A DNA stretch of 64,000 nt from Saccharothrix violaceirubra (GTDB taxonomy: Bacteria; Actinomycetota; Actinomycetes; Mycobacteriales; Pseudonocardiaceae): assembly GCF_014203755.1 (NCBI RefSeq), contig NZ_JACHJS010000001.1:1922001-1986000 (forward strand), in the 5' to 3' direction. Position 1 is the stretch's first letter. The number at the start of each line of letters is the position of its first letter. The notes below the pieces were generated by a model. That model saw nothing but the letters and a program-made list of their open reading frames with translations. It had not been told where the DNA came from and made no database searches. The position numbers were made by a program, and so were the translations under genes. This document shows positions 25,829-34,048 of the stretch, in pieces.

Positions 25829-26908
25829 CTAGTAGGCCGGTCCCTCGTAGATCACGGCACCGGACTTGTCGGTCGCCCGGACCGTCGGCGTCCCCGCCGA
25901 GTCGTCGACGTCGACCTCGAACACGCCGTCGCGCACCACGGCCTGCCTCGTGTTGCCGGACGGGTCGGTGTAGGAGAGTGCCGCGACGTCCTCGCGGGTC
26001 ATCCCGCCGACCCGCAGCGGCGTCGTCCCCTTCTCCGCGCCCAGGTGCCTGAACGGCCGCTCGTCCTGGGGCGTCACACGGCCGTAGGGGAACGCGCCGG
26101 GGTAGTCGCTGCACCCCAGCAACGTGCCGTCGGCCGTGCGCACGATCGTCACCCGCGCACCCTTGGTCGCCAGGGTCCAGCGGTCCAGGTCGCCGACCCA
26201 CGGCGCACCGTCCAGCACGGCCCGGTCCACGCACCGCTCCACGACCTTGCGCTCGTCGGACAGACCGGGGCGGGCGAACGACTCGGCGGTGGTCGACCAG
26301 CCGCGGTGGAAGTTGCGGTCGAGATCCACCGCGGTGTGCCCACCGTCCTGCCGGATGAAGGTCAGGCCGATGGTGTCGATGTCCGGATCGGTCACCCACA
26401 CGTCGTCGGCCAGCGTGACCCGACCCCGCGACGCCGTCACCTCCACGACGTCGCGTGGCGCGGTGCCGATCGCGACCCCGGTGGGGGACACCCACAGCAG
26501 GGTGATCCCGTCGGCGAGCCGCGGCGTGGGCGCGTCCGGCTTGCGGACGGACCGCGTGGTGCCGGTCAGCTCGCAGGGGCTGTCCCCGAGCACGATCCGC
26601 CGGCCCTTGACCTCGACGGTCGCCTCGGCCCGGTCGACGCCGCAGCGCTCCAGGTCGGCGGCCGTCGGCGGGCCGACCCGGAACGCCGCCGCGGCCGAGG
26701 TCGACGTCGCGGTCGGCGGTCCGCCCACCGACACGCCGTCGTGGTCCTGCATCGACTGCGCGACGATCGCCACGCCGGCGGCGAGCAGCACCACGGCCGC
26801 CGCCGCGGCGACCGGCGTGCGCGCACCACCGCGACGCACCACGGTGCGACGCATGCGTTCCCGTACCTCCGGCGGCAACGGCCGGCGGGCGGGCAGTTCG
26901 AGGCTCAC
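25829..26908 (-). CDS. Membrane-anchored protein coupled to an ECF sigma factor
   Basis: A 359-residue protein with a basic cytoplasmic N-terminus (about 30 residues, RPLPPEVRERMRRTVVRRGG), one membrane segment (about 34-50, AAAAVVLLAAGVAIVA) and a large extracytoplasmic region without a recognised domain. Its GTG start overlaps the stop of the sigma gene by 4 nt, the classic arrangement of an ECF sigma factor with its regulator. No zinc-binding anti-sigma motif (HxxxCxxC) is seen, so it may be a non-canonical anti-sigma factor or simply a co-expressed sensor/envelope protein. Function remains inferred from context. Confidence 0.6.
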   Translation of the reverse strand: MSLELPARRPLPPEVRERMRRTVVRRGGARTPVAAAAAVVLLAAGVAIVAQSMQDHDGVSVGGPPTATSTSAAAAFRVGPPTAADLERCGVDRAEATVEVKGRRIVLGDSPCELTGTTRSVRKPDAPTPRLADGITLLWVSPTGVAIGTAPRDVVEVTASRGRVTLADDVWVTDPDIDTIGLTFIRQDGGHTAVDLDRNFHRGWSTTAESFARPGLSDERKVVERCVDRAVLDGAPWVGDLDRWTLATKGARVTIVRTADGTLLGCSDYPGAFPYGRVTPQDERPFRHLGAEKGTTPLRVGGMTREDVAALSYTDPSGNTRQAVVRDGVFEVDVDDSAGTPTVRATDKSGAVIYEGPAY

Positions 26909-27489
26909 TGGTCTTCCTCCGTCAACTCGTCGCGCAGCCGGGAACGGGCACGCGAGATCCTCGACCGCACGGTCACCTCGGCGATGCCGAGCACCTCGGC
27001 CGCCGCCGCCGTGGACAACTCGCCGAGCAGGCACAGCTCGACGGCCTCCCGTTCGGCTTTCGGCATGGTGCGCACGACGGCGAGCACCCGGCTCAACCGC
27101 CGGCCGCCGTCCACCGAGGACGCGACCCCTTCGGCGTGGTCGGGCACGGCGTCGGGCAGCGGCAACCGGAGCACGGCCCGTCGGAACCGGCCCACTCTGC
27201 GGAACTCGGTGCGGGCCAGGTTGCCCGCCACCGTGTAGAGCCACGGCAACGCGCTGTCGTGCACCAGGGTGATGTCCGACCGGCGGTGCCACGCGGCCAG
27301 GAACGTCGCCGAGGTCAGGTCCTCGGCGAGCGACCAGGACGCGGTCAGCCGGTAGGCGTGGTTCCACACCGCCTCGGCGTGCCGGTCGAACAGCACCGCG
27401 AACGACGCCCGGTCGCCGCGTGTCCACAGCAGGGCGTCGGTCTCGGGCACGACCTCGATCCCCGGTAGGCGTGTCGTCGCTGCGATCAT
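26905..27489 (-). CDS. ECF-family RNA polymerase sigma factor
   Basis: A 194-residue group 4 sigma factor. Region 2 spans about residues 25-95 (FAVLFDRHAEAVWNHAYRL, then DLTSATFLAAWHRRS and LPWLYTVAGNLARTEFRR). Region 4 lies at about 135-185 (MPKAEREAVELCLLGELS, AAEVLGIAEVTVRSRISRAR). It lies 36 bp downstream of espG on the same strand, so it may be co-transcribed with the ESX genes as well as with its membrane partner. ATG start; target promoters unknown. Confidence 0.87.
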   Translation of the reverse strand: MIAATTRLPGIEVVPETDALLWTRGDRASFAVLFDRHAEAVWNHAYRLTASWSLAEDLTSATFLAAWHRRSDITLVHDSALPWLYTVAGNLARTEFRRVGRFRRAVLRLPLPDAVPDHAEGVASSVDGGRRLSRVLAVVRTMPKAEREAVELCLLGELSTAAAAEVLGIAEVTVRSRISRARSRLRDELTEEDQ

Positions 27490-27525
27490 GCCAATAGGTA
27501 GCCGCAGCCCGGTGCGGCGTTGCGT

Positions 27526-28197
27526 TCAGTTCCGGGTGATCCGCGCGACCATGCCCGCGCGGTCGGCCGGCGCGACCGTGATCCAGTCCGTCCCGTCGGC
27601 GGCGTACCGGCCGTGCGGGGTGTCGATCCAGGTCACGGACCGGCCGCCGAGCGCGGCCACGTGCCCGGTCCCCACGATCGGTCCGGCGAGCACGGCGCGG
27701 GCCGCCCGCACCTCGTCGTCCCGGTGCGCCGGGCCGCCGGTCGCGAGGGCCGACGCGCGCACCGTGACCGTCCGGCCCGGACCCGGCGGCCGGTGGGGGA
27801 GCACGCCGACCGCCGTGGCGGCCGGTGAGCCGCCGCGCCGCACGTCGAGCGTGACCGCGTCGTCCCGGCGGACGGCCAGCACCGTGAAACCCCGGCGTTC
27901 GGCGGCCAGCGCGCGCACGAGTTCGCCCGCCTCGACGTCGACCAGGCCCAGCACGGTGAACGCCGAGTCGGGCTGGGCGAGCAGGCGCAGCGCGTCCTCG
28001 ACGTCGGCGTCCACCCGGCCGCGCCGGGCCAGGCCGCCGCGTTCCAGGTCGGCCAGCACGTCCGCGACGATCCGCTCGCGTTCGGCGCGCGTGCGGCCGT
28101 GCGGTTCGAGGTCGAGGGGGTAGGGGAGCGCGCCGAGCCCGAGCTGTTCCCACGCCACCTCGAACCCGGCCGGGGTCAGCCGCGCCAGTCCGCTCAT
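27526..28197 (-). CDS. espG: EspG-family ESX secretion chaperone
   Basis: EspG proteins bind the tip of PPE-type substrates in the cytoplasm and keep them soluble for type VII secretion. The 223-residue protein has the family layout: an N-terminal strand/helix pair (LTPAGFEVAWEQLGLGALPYPLD), a helical bundle with ERIVADVLADLERGGLARRG, central beta segments, and a C-terminus ending in WITVAPADRAGMVARI. It overlaps the upstream PPE-like gene by 4 nt, which fits a chaperone-substrate pair. Family assignment by resemblance; the paralogue class cannot be given. Confidence 0.75.
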   Translation of the reverse strand: MSGLARLTPAGFEVAWEQLGLGALPYPLDLEPHGRTRAERERIVADVLADLERGGLARRGRVDADVEDALRLLAQPDSAFTVLGLVDVEAGELVRALAAERRGFTVLAVRRDDAVTLDVRRGGSPAATAVGVLPHRPPGPGRTVTVRASALATGGPAHRDDEVRAARAVLAGPIVGTGHVAALGGRSVTWIDTPHGRYAADGTDWITVAPADRAGMVARITRN

Positions 28198-29399
28198 TCC
28201 TCGCCGATGGTGCTCGGCGCGACCAGGCGCGGGTCCAGGTAGTACTCGTCGGTGGCGACGAGGTACCGGTTGGTGTGCTCGCGGTCCTCCGCGCGGGCGA
28301 CCGGTCCGCCGGGCGGCACCGGGGCGAGCGGGGCCGCGCCGGGCCTGGCCGGCGGCGGTCCGGCGATCCGCGCCGCCGCCGCCCGTGCACCGGGTTCCCT
28401 GATCACGGCCGTCCCGCCGGCGGGAAGTCGTGGTCGCACCGGAGGTCCGCCGCCCGGCCGGCCGCCCATCGGCACCACGCCGACCGCCGGCCCGGACCGG
28501 GTCTCGCCCGGCCGGTCGCCGGACCTGACCTCGGCCGGCGCCGCCTCGGACCGTGCCGACTGGGTACGGGTGGTGTCCTGGTCGGCCCGCTGTTCCGGGG
28601 TGGTCGTGTCGTCGTCGCGACCGGGACCGGGTCGGCCGGCGCCCGGCGTGGTCGGGTCGGGCTCGGGCGTCGCACCGGGGACCGTCCGGCCGGGGGTGGT
28701 GCCGGTCGGATCGGTGCCCGTCGGTGTCGTCCCGGTGGGGGTCGTGCCCGCCGGTGTCGTGCCGCCGGGAACGGTGCCGACGGGATCCGTCCTGGCGTGG
28801 AACCCGTCGACCGCCGTGATCGACGCGGTGGTCACGCCCTGGTCGTCGGAGGTGGTGGGCGGCGTCCCGAGTTCCGGAAGCGTCGATGCGGTGCCGCGCA
28901 TCGCCTCGTCCCGGGTCAGCAGCACCCGGACGGCCTCCTGCTTCGCCTCGTCCGACAGCGCCTTCCGGTGGGGGATGGTCAGCGGCAGGGCCAACAGCGA
29001 GAGCGGGTTGCCGCTGCCCACCGCGTCCCGGAACATCCCGCGCGGATCGAACGGCACCGGTTCGGGCATGCGCCGGTTGGCTTCGACCGCCACGGTGATC
29101 TGGTCCTCGGCGGCCCGCGCGGTGGTCGCGAAGTGGTCGCCGGTCCGCCCGGCGAACTCGCCGAACCGGGTCAACGCCGCCCGTGCCGCCTCCGCGGCCT
29201 CACCCGTCCACCCGCTCTCCGACCGGGTCACCATCAGCCGCAGGTCGACGGCGACCTGGGTGAACGTGGCGGCGAGCCGGTGCCAGACGTCGGCCATCCC
29301 GCCGGCCTCGCCGGGATCGAAGTTCTCGACCACCAGACGGCGCAGGTCCTCATGCGCCATTCCGGGGTAGTGGGCGGTCGGCTCGGGCGGTCTCGGCAC
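28194..29399 (-). CDS. PPE-like ESX substrate with Thr/Pro repeat region
   Basis: A 401-residue protein. Residues 1-165 form a helical domain with the WXG-like turn SGWTGEAAEAARAAL around residue 64, typical of PPE/WXG100 proteins in Pseudonocardiales. Residues about 200-300 are disordered, with pentapeptide repeats of the GTTPT type, followed by Arg/Pro-rich sequence. The C-terminus carries the EDREHTNRYL motif common to actinobacterial PPE-like proteins. The gene lies directly before espG. Likely exported by an ESX system whose ATPase is not in this window, or acting as an ESX-linked envelope protein. Confidence 0.75.
   Translation of the reverse strand: MPRPPEPTAHYPGMAHEDLRRLVVENFDPGEAGGMADVWHRLAATFTQVAVDLRLMVTRSESGWTGEAAEAARAALTRFGEFAGRTGDHFATTARAAEDQITVAVEANRRMPEPVPFDPRGMFRDAVGSGNPLSLLALPLTIPHRKALSDEAKQEAVRVLLTRDEAMRGTASTLPELGTPPTTSDDQGVTTASITAVDGFHARTDPVGTVPGGTTPAGTTPTGTTPTGTDPTGTTPGRTVPGATPEPDPTTPGAGRPGPGRDDDTTTPEQRADQDTTRTQSARSEAAPAEVRSGDRPGETRSGPAVGVVPMGGRPGGGPPVRPRLPAGGTAVIREPGARAAAARIAGPPPARPGAAPLAPVPPGGPVARAEDREHTNRYLVATDEYYLDPRLVAPSTIGEE
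28691..28790 (-). repeat. 15-bp tandem repeats inside the PPE-like gene
   Basis: About six imperfect 15-bp units encode (G-T-T/D-P-T/A) pentapeptides. Such arrays change length easily by replication slippage and would alter the flexible linker of the protein without shifting the frame. Confidence 0.7.
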
Positions 29400-29418
29400 G
29401 GTGCGCGTCCCCCTCGGG

Positions 29419-29970
29419 TCAGGGCAGCTTGGGCTCGATCAACTCGGCGGCTTTCGTGGCCCGCGCGCAGGCGGCGGGGGTGTCCTTGGCGCTCGCGGTG
29501 AGGTTGGCGATGATCAGCACCGCGATGTCGTCGGACACCGCGATCGCGACCGAGCACGCGTAGTCCTGCCCGAAGGACCCTTCGACCAGGACGGCCTCGT
29601 GGTCGCCGTAGCGGGTGGGCGCCACCCGTTTGCCTTCCAGGCGCAGGGAGTCGAGACCGGGTTCCACGCTCGCCGCCAGTCCGCCGTTGCCGCTGACGTT
29701 CCACGAGCAGGTGTCGACTCGGTCGACCTGCTTCAGGACGCCGGGGTGGTTCAGACCGAGCGTGCCGACCTCGTCGGCGGTGAGCAGGTCGCACGGGTTC
29801 TTGTTCGCGGCCTTGGTGGTGCCCGAGGTCGGAGGCGGCGTGCTCGGCACGGGTTCGTGCGGTGCCGCACCGCGTACGGGTATCGGCGTCCCCGCCTGGG
29901 CCGTGGTGCACGCCGCGGCGGCGAGCAGGGTCACGCAGGCCAGAAGGGCGCGTCCGGGCGTGCGGCTCAT
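29419..29970 (-). CDS. DUF3558-type lipoprotein of the ESX operon
   Basis: A 183-residue lipoprotein: signal sequence with lipobox AAAC at about residues 17-20, then a Pro/Thr linker, then a DUF3558-like domain starting NPCDLLTADEVGTLGL and including the paired Cys of VDTCSWNV and DYACSVAI. GGGGAG upstream selects the ATG at 29970. Proteins of this family are often encoded next to EspG/PPE-like genes in Pseudonocardiales. It presumably sits on the outer membrane face; molecular function is unknown. Confidence 0.78.
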   Translation of the reverse strand: MSRTPGRALLACVTLLAAAACTTAQAGTPIPVRGAAPHEPVPSTPPPTSGTTKAANKNPCDLLTADEVGTLGLNHPGVLKQVDRVDTCSWNVSGNGGLAASVEPGLDSLRLEGKRVAPTRYGDHEAVLVEGSFGQDYACSVAIAVSDDIAVLIIANLTASAKDTPAACARATKAAELIEPKLP

Positions 29971-29983
29971 GGTCGGCTCCCCG

Positions 29984-30379
29984 TCAGGGTCGGTCGAACG
30001 CCGCGGCGGCGGCGGTCTCGACGGCGTGATAGGAGGCACGACTGCGGTCGAGTTGCCCGATGAGACCGTCCAGTCCGGCGATCAGGTCGGGGATGACCGT
30101 CATCGTCGACCGACTCGCGATGTCCTGGAACATCCGGCCGATCTCACCGGCGTAGCCCGCACCGATCGGCATGGTGTGCGAGGCCACGAAGAACGATTCC
30201 TGGGCGATCAGGTCGAGGGCGTCGCGCAGATCGCGCAGACCGGTCACCAGCGAGTCGACGGCGTCGGGTTCGATGAACATGCCGTGCGCGTCGCGGGCGT
30301 AAGCCAGCGCACGGGAAGCCGCCACGACATCGGCTGTGCCGCGGGCGAACCACGACGCCGGATCCACACTCCCGGCCAA
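29984..30379 (-). CDS. Small helical ESX-like protein, first gene of the operon
   Basis: A 131-residue protein predicted to be almost wholly alpha-helical, without signal peptide or clear WXG motif. It contains IEPDAVDSLVTGLRDLRDALDLI and a C-terminal helix rich in Ala. Position and size suggest a WXG100/PE-like partner of the PPE-like protein two genes downstream. A TTG start at 30379 is preferred because GGGGGTGG precedes it at proper distance; a GTG at 30367 is the alternative. Thirteen bases separate it from the DUF3558 gene. Confidence 0.6.
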   Translation of the reverse strand: MAGSVDPASWFARGTADVVAASRALAYARDAHGMFIEPDAVDSLVTGLRDLRDALDLIAQESFFVASHTMPIGAGYAGEIGRMFQDIASRSTMTVIPDLIAGLDGLIGQLDRSRASYHAVETAAAAAFDRP

Positions 30380-30435
30380 TCAGACCACCCCCGTGGCGTT
30401 CCGTGCGCGAACAATGACATTAGTGATAATTTTGG

Positions 30436-30458
30436 TCCGCGGAACCGCGTTCCGCGGA
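30436..30458. promoter_or_regulatory. Perfect inverted repeat in the ESX operon/def divergent region
   Basis: TCCGCGGAA and TTCCGCGGA form a 9-bp perfect dyad with a 5-bp spacer, inside a locally AT-rich stretch (30410-30436) just upstream of the minus-strand operon. It could be an operator for the ESX operon. The remainder of this 270-bp gap holds no gene; the def promoter lies at its right end. Confidence 0.45.
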
Positions 30459-30614
30459 TTTCCTCCTAAAGAAGGAACCCGGCTTCGGAGAGTGGCAGTA
30501 GTCCCATTCGGAGAATTAGAGGCTTCCACGCAACAGGGAATATCGTCCGCACCAGTGCGGACTCGGTCGGCGTGCCGGTGAAATGCCGATGGGCCCGGCC
30601 GTCGGCGGCTCTTC

Positions 30615-30620
30615 TAGACT
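30615..30620 (+). promoter_or_regulatory. -10 box for def-fmt-rsmB
   Basis: TAGACT lies 30 bp before the GTG of def; transcription from about 30627 would give a 24-nt leader containing AGGAGA. The -35 region is not conserved. Confidence 0.5.
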
Positions 30621-30650
30621 GGTCACCCGCCCCACTTGCGAGGAGAGTGC

Positions 30651-31196
30651 GTGACCGTCCAACCGATCCGGCTGTTCGGCGATCCGGTGCTGCGGACGCC
30701 CGCGGTCGAGGTGACCGACTTCGACGCGGAGCTGCGCAAGCTGGTCAAGGACCTGTGGGACACCATGAGCGACGCCGGCGGTGCCGGGATCGCCGCGCCC
30801 CAGCTCGGAGTGGGGCTGCGGGTGTTCACCTACCACTGCGACGGGTTCGCCGGGCACCTGGTCAACCCGACCTTCGACGTCGTCGGCGACGAGGTCCAGG
30901 ACGGCTCGGAAGGCTGCCTGTCCATCCCCGACCTGTCGTGGGACTGCCGGCGGTACCGCAGCGTGGTCGCGCGCGGCTGGAACATGCACGGCGAGCCGGT
31001 CGAGGTCGAGGGCACCGACCTGCTCGCGCGGTGCGTCCAGCACGAGGTCGACCACCTCGACGGCGTGCTGTTCCTGGACCGGCTCGACGACGAGACCCGC
31101 AAGCGGGCCATGGCCGAGATCCGCCGCCAGGACTGGTTCGACGGCGGCCTGCCCACGCTCAAGCAGTCGCCGCATCCGCTGTTCGGGGGTGCGTGA
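30651..31196 (+). CDS. def: Peptide deformylase
   Basis: Metal hydrolase removing the formyl group from nascent proteins. The 181-residue protein has all three family motifs: [12 protein letters not shown] (about residues 43-54), EGCLSIPD (about 90-97) and QHEVDHLDG (about 130-138, HExxH metal site). AGGAGA at 30641-30646 selects the GTG at 30651 over an in-frame TTG at 30636. It is coupled to fmt, which makes the formyl-initiator tRNA, so the operon holds both ends of the formylation cycle. Confidence 0.95.
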   Translation: MTVQPIRLFGDPVLRTPAVEVTDFDAELRKLVKDLWDTMSDAGGAGIAAPQLGVGLRVFTYHCDGFAGHLVNPTFDVVGDEVQDGSEGCLSIPDLSWDCRRYRSVVARGWNMHGEPVEVEGTDLLARCVQHEVDHLDGVLFLDRLDDETRKRAMAEIRRQDWFDGGLPTLKQSPHPLFGGA

Positions 31197-31198
31197 GC

Positions 31199-32125
31199 AT
31201 GCGCCTGGTGTTCGCGGGCACGCCCGCCGTCGCGCTGCCGTCGCTGCGCGCGTTCCTCGCCTCGGACCGCCACGAGGTCGTCGCGGTCGTCACCCGGCCC
31301 GACGCCCAGGTCGGTCGGGGCCGCAAGATCGAGCGGTCCCCGGTGGCCGCGCTCGCCGACGAGCACGGCATCGAGGTCCTCACCCCGCGCCGCGCGGGCG
31401 ACCACGACTTCCTCGACCGGCTGCGCGCGCTCGAACCCGACCTGTGCCCGGTCGTCGCCTACGGCGCGCTGCTGCCCGAGGCGGCCCTGGCCATCCCGGT
31501 CCACGGCTGGGTGAACCTGCACTTCTCGCTGCTGCCCGCGTGGCGTGGCGCCGCGCCCGTGCAGGCCGCCGTGCGGCACGGCGACGACATCACCGGCGCG
31601 ACGACGTTCCGCATCGTCAAGGAACTCGACGCCGGTCCCGTGTTCGGCGTGGTGACCGAGCAGGTGCGCCCGCGCGACACGTCCGGCGAACTGCTCGACC
31701 GGCTCGCCGAGTCCGGCGCCCGGCTGCTGCTGTCCACTGTGGACGGTGTCGCGGACGGGACGCTGCGCGCGATCGGCCAGCCCGAGGAGGGCATCAGCTA
31801 CGCGCCCAAGGTGTCGGTCGACGACGGTCGGCTGGACTTCGCCCTGCCCGCGCAGAGCCTGGACCGGGTGGCCCGCGCGGTCACGCCCGACCCCGGCGCG
31901 TGGGCGGAGTTCCGCGGCGAACGCCTCAAGCTCGGGCCCGTGACCCCGGTCGACGCGCCCACGCTCGCACCCGGCGAACTGGTCGTCGAGCGCAAGCGCG
32001 TCCTCGTCGGCACCGCCACCGGGCCGGTCGTGCTCGGCGACGTGCAGGCCCAGGGCAAGAAGCGGATGCCGGCGACGGACTGGGCGCGTGGCGTCCGGAT
32101 CGAGGCGGGGGAGCGGATCGCATGA
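31199..32125 (+). CDS. fmt: Methionyl-tRNA formyltransferase
   Basis: Formylates initiator Met-tRNA with 10-formyl-tetrahydrofolate. The 308-residue protein begins [19 protein letters not shown]. The catalytic region is [19 protein letters not shown] around residues 107-125, with the Asn of WVNLH and the Asp of [10 protein letters not shown]-terminal OB-like domain ([19 protein letters not shown]) follows. An in-frame GTG at 31193 overlapping the def stop is an alternative start adding two residues. Confidence 0.95.
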   Translation: MRLVFAGTPAVALPSLRAFLASDRHEVVAVVTRPDAQVGRGRKIERSPVAALADEHGIEVLTPRRAGDHDFLDRLRALEPDLCPVVAYGALLPEAALAIPVHGWVNLHFSLLPAWRGAAPVQAAVRHGDDITGATTFRIVKELDAGPVFGVVTEQVRPRDTSGELLDRLAESGARLLLSTVDGVADGTLRAIGQPEEGISYAPKVSVDDGRLDFALPAQSLDRVARAVTPDPGAWAEFRGERLKLGPVTPVDAPTLAPGELVVERKRVLVGTATGPVVLGDVQAQGKKRMPATDWARGVRIEAGERIA

Positions 32126-33540
32126 CGCAGCGCTCATCACGACCGTCCCGCCCGCGCGGACCGCACCCGCCCCGGCGGCGTTCCGGCCCGCCGCGCCCCC
32201 CGGTCGAGGACCCGGCCCGGCAGGCCGCGCTCGACACGCTGCGCGCGGTCCGGCAGCGCGACGCCTACGCCAACCTCGTGCTGCCCGGCCTGCTCCGGGA
32301 CCGCCGGATCACCGGCCGCGACGCCGCCCTGGCCACCGAACTCGCCTACGGCACGGCCCGTGCCCAGGGCCTGCTCGACGCCGTGCTCGCCGCGTGCACC
32401 GATCGGCCACTGTCCGACGTGGACGGTTCGGTGCTCGACGCCCTGCGGCTGGGCGCCTACCAGCTCCTGCGCACCCGCATCCCGGCGCACGCCGCCGTGG
32501 CGTCCACGGTGGACCTCGTGCGCGCCGGGCTCGGCTCGGGGGTCGCGGGCTTCGTCAACGCCGTGCTGCGCCGGGTGTCCGCGCAGGACGAGCCCGCCTG
32601 GATCGACGAGGTCGCCCCGGACGAGGAGACCGACCCGGTCGGCTACCTGGCCCTGGCGCACGCGCACCCGCGCTGGATCGCCCAGGCGTTCGCCGAGTCG
32701 CTGGGCACGCGGGGCGAGGCGCTGCGCGCGGCGCTGGCCGCCGACGACGCCCGGCCGATCGTCCACCTGGCGGCCCGGCCCGGCGAGTGCAGCGCCGACG
32801 AGCTGGCCGCCATGACCGGCGGCGACCCGGCGCCGTTCTCGCCGTACGGGGTGCACCTGGAGTCCGGCGACCCCGGCGACCTGGACCCGGTGCGCGAGAA
32901 GCTCGCCGCCGTGCAGGACGAGGGCAGCCAGCTCTGCGCGCTCGCGTTGACCCGCGTCCCGGTCGACGGCCCGGACGAGCGCTGGCTCGACCTGTGCGCG
33001 GGACCGGGCGGCAAGGCCGTGCTGATCGGCGCCCTGGCCCGGCTGGGCGGTGCCACGCTCGACGCCGTCGAGAAGGCGCCGCACCGCGCCGAGCTGATCC
33101 GCAAGGCGGCGGGCGACCTGCCGATCACCGTCCACGTCGCCGACGGCCGCGATCCGGGCCTGCCCGGCGGGTACGACCGGGTGCTGGTCGACGCGCCGTG
33201 CACGGGCCTGGGCGCGTTGCGCCGGCGGCCCGAGGCGCGGTGGCGGCGGCAGCCCTCGGACGTCGCGCCGCTGACCCGGTTGCAGCGCGAACTGCTCACC
33301 TCGGCGCTGGAACTGGTCCGGCCCGGTGGTGTCGTGGCGTACGTGGTCTGCTCGCCGCACCTGTCGGAGACCGTCGGCGTGGTGGCGGACGTGGCCCGGC
33401 GGACCGGCGCGCGACAACTGGACACCCGCGAGTACTTCCCGGACGTGCCCGACCTGGGCGACGGCCCGCACGTGCAGCTCTGGCCGCACGTGCACGGCAC
33501 CGACGCCATGTTCTGCGCGCTGCTGAGGCGTCCGGAGTGA
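32122..33540 (+). CDS. rsmB: 16S rRNA (cytosine-967-C5) methyltransferase
   Basis: SAM-dependent RNA methyltransferase of the Fmu/Sun family, 472 residues. A basic, proline-rich extension (residues 1-35) precedes the NusB-like RNA-binding domain (about 40-175). The catalytic domain has the SAM motif [17 protein letters not shown] near residue 290, the [18 protein letters not shown] motif near 355, and the nucleophile Cys in [13 protein letters not shown] near 405. ATG overlaps the fmt stop by 4 nt. Confidence 0.94.
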   Translation: MTQRSSRPSRPRGPHPPRRRSGPPRPPVEDPARQAALDTLRAVRQRDAYANLVLPGLLRDRRITGRDAALATELAYGTARAQGLLDAVLAACTDRPLSDVDGSVLDALRLGAYQLLRTRIPAHAAVASTVDLVRAGLGSGVAGFVNAVLRRVSAQDEPAWIDEVAPDEETDPVGYLALAHAHPRWIAQAFAESLGTRGEALRAALAADDARPIVHLAARPGECSADELAAMTGGDPAPFSPYGVHLESGDPGDLDPVREKLAAVQDEGSQLCALALTRVPVDGPDERWLDLCAGPGGKAVLIGALARLGGATLDAVEKAPHRAELIRKAAGDLPITVHVADGRDPGLPGGYDRVLVDAPCTGLGALRRRPEARWRRQPSDVAPLTRLQRELLTSALELVRPGGVVAYVVCSPHLSETVGVVADVARRTGARQLDTREYFPDVPDLGDGPHVQLWPHVHGTDAMFCALLRRPE

Positions 33541-34037
33541 CCCGTCCGGTGCTGGCGCTGATCGCGTCGGCCGGCGGCGGGGTCGAGCACTGGTTCGTGC
33601 CGGAGCTGGCCCGGCCGCTGGCCGAGGAGGGCTGGCGGCTCGCGGTCACGGTCACGCCGACGGCCGCGCGGTGGCTGGAACCGCTCGTGCCCGACCTGGA
33701 GGCGTTGACCGACCTGCCCGTGCGGTCGACGTCCCGGCTGCCCGGCGAGCCGAGACCGCACCCGCCGGCCGACGCGTTCGTGCTCGCGCCCGGCACCGCG
33801 AACTCGGTGGCGAAGCTGGCCCTGGGCATCGCGGACAACCAGGCGCTGACCGTGCTCTGCGAGGGACTCGGCCGGCGCGCGCCGATGGTCGTGCTGGTGC
33901 GGGCGAACGACGACCAGCTCGCGCACCCGGCGTTCGACGGGCACCTGGCCGTGCTGCGGACCGCCGGGGTGCGGCTGGTGTCGACCGGCGGTCCGTCGGC
34001 GGTCCGCCGTGAATTGACAGCCGCTCGACGGCCGTAG
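33537..34037 (+). CDS. Flavoprotein of the PPC-decarboxylase-like family
   Basis: A 166-residue protein resembling stand-alone flavoproteins of the HFCD/CoaC superfamily: N-terminal beta-strand plus glycine loop (VLALIASAGGGVEHWFVPEL), a central VLAPGTANSVAKLALGIADN matching the PATANLLAK flavin-contact region, and VLVRANDDQLAHPAF in the place of PAMNxxMW. It presumably binds FMN and may decarboxylate a peptidyl or small-molecule cysteine. Starts with GTG overlapping the rsmB stop. Substrate unknown. Confidence 0.6.
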   Translation: MTRPVLALIASAGGGVEHWFVPELARPLAEEGWRLAVTVTPTAARWLEPLVPDLEALTDLPVRSTSRLPGEPRPHPPADAFVLAPGTANSVAKLALGIADNQALTVLCEGLGRRAPMVVLVRANDDQLAHPAFDGHLAVLRTAGVRLVSTGGPSAVRRELTAARRP

Positions 34038-34048
34038 CAGGCTTGATC

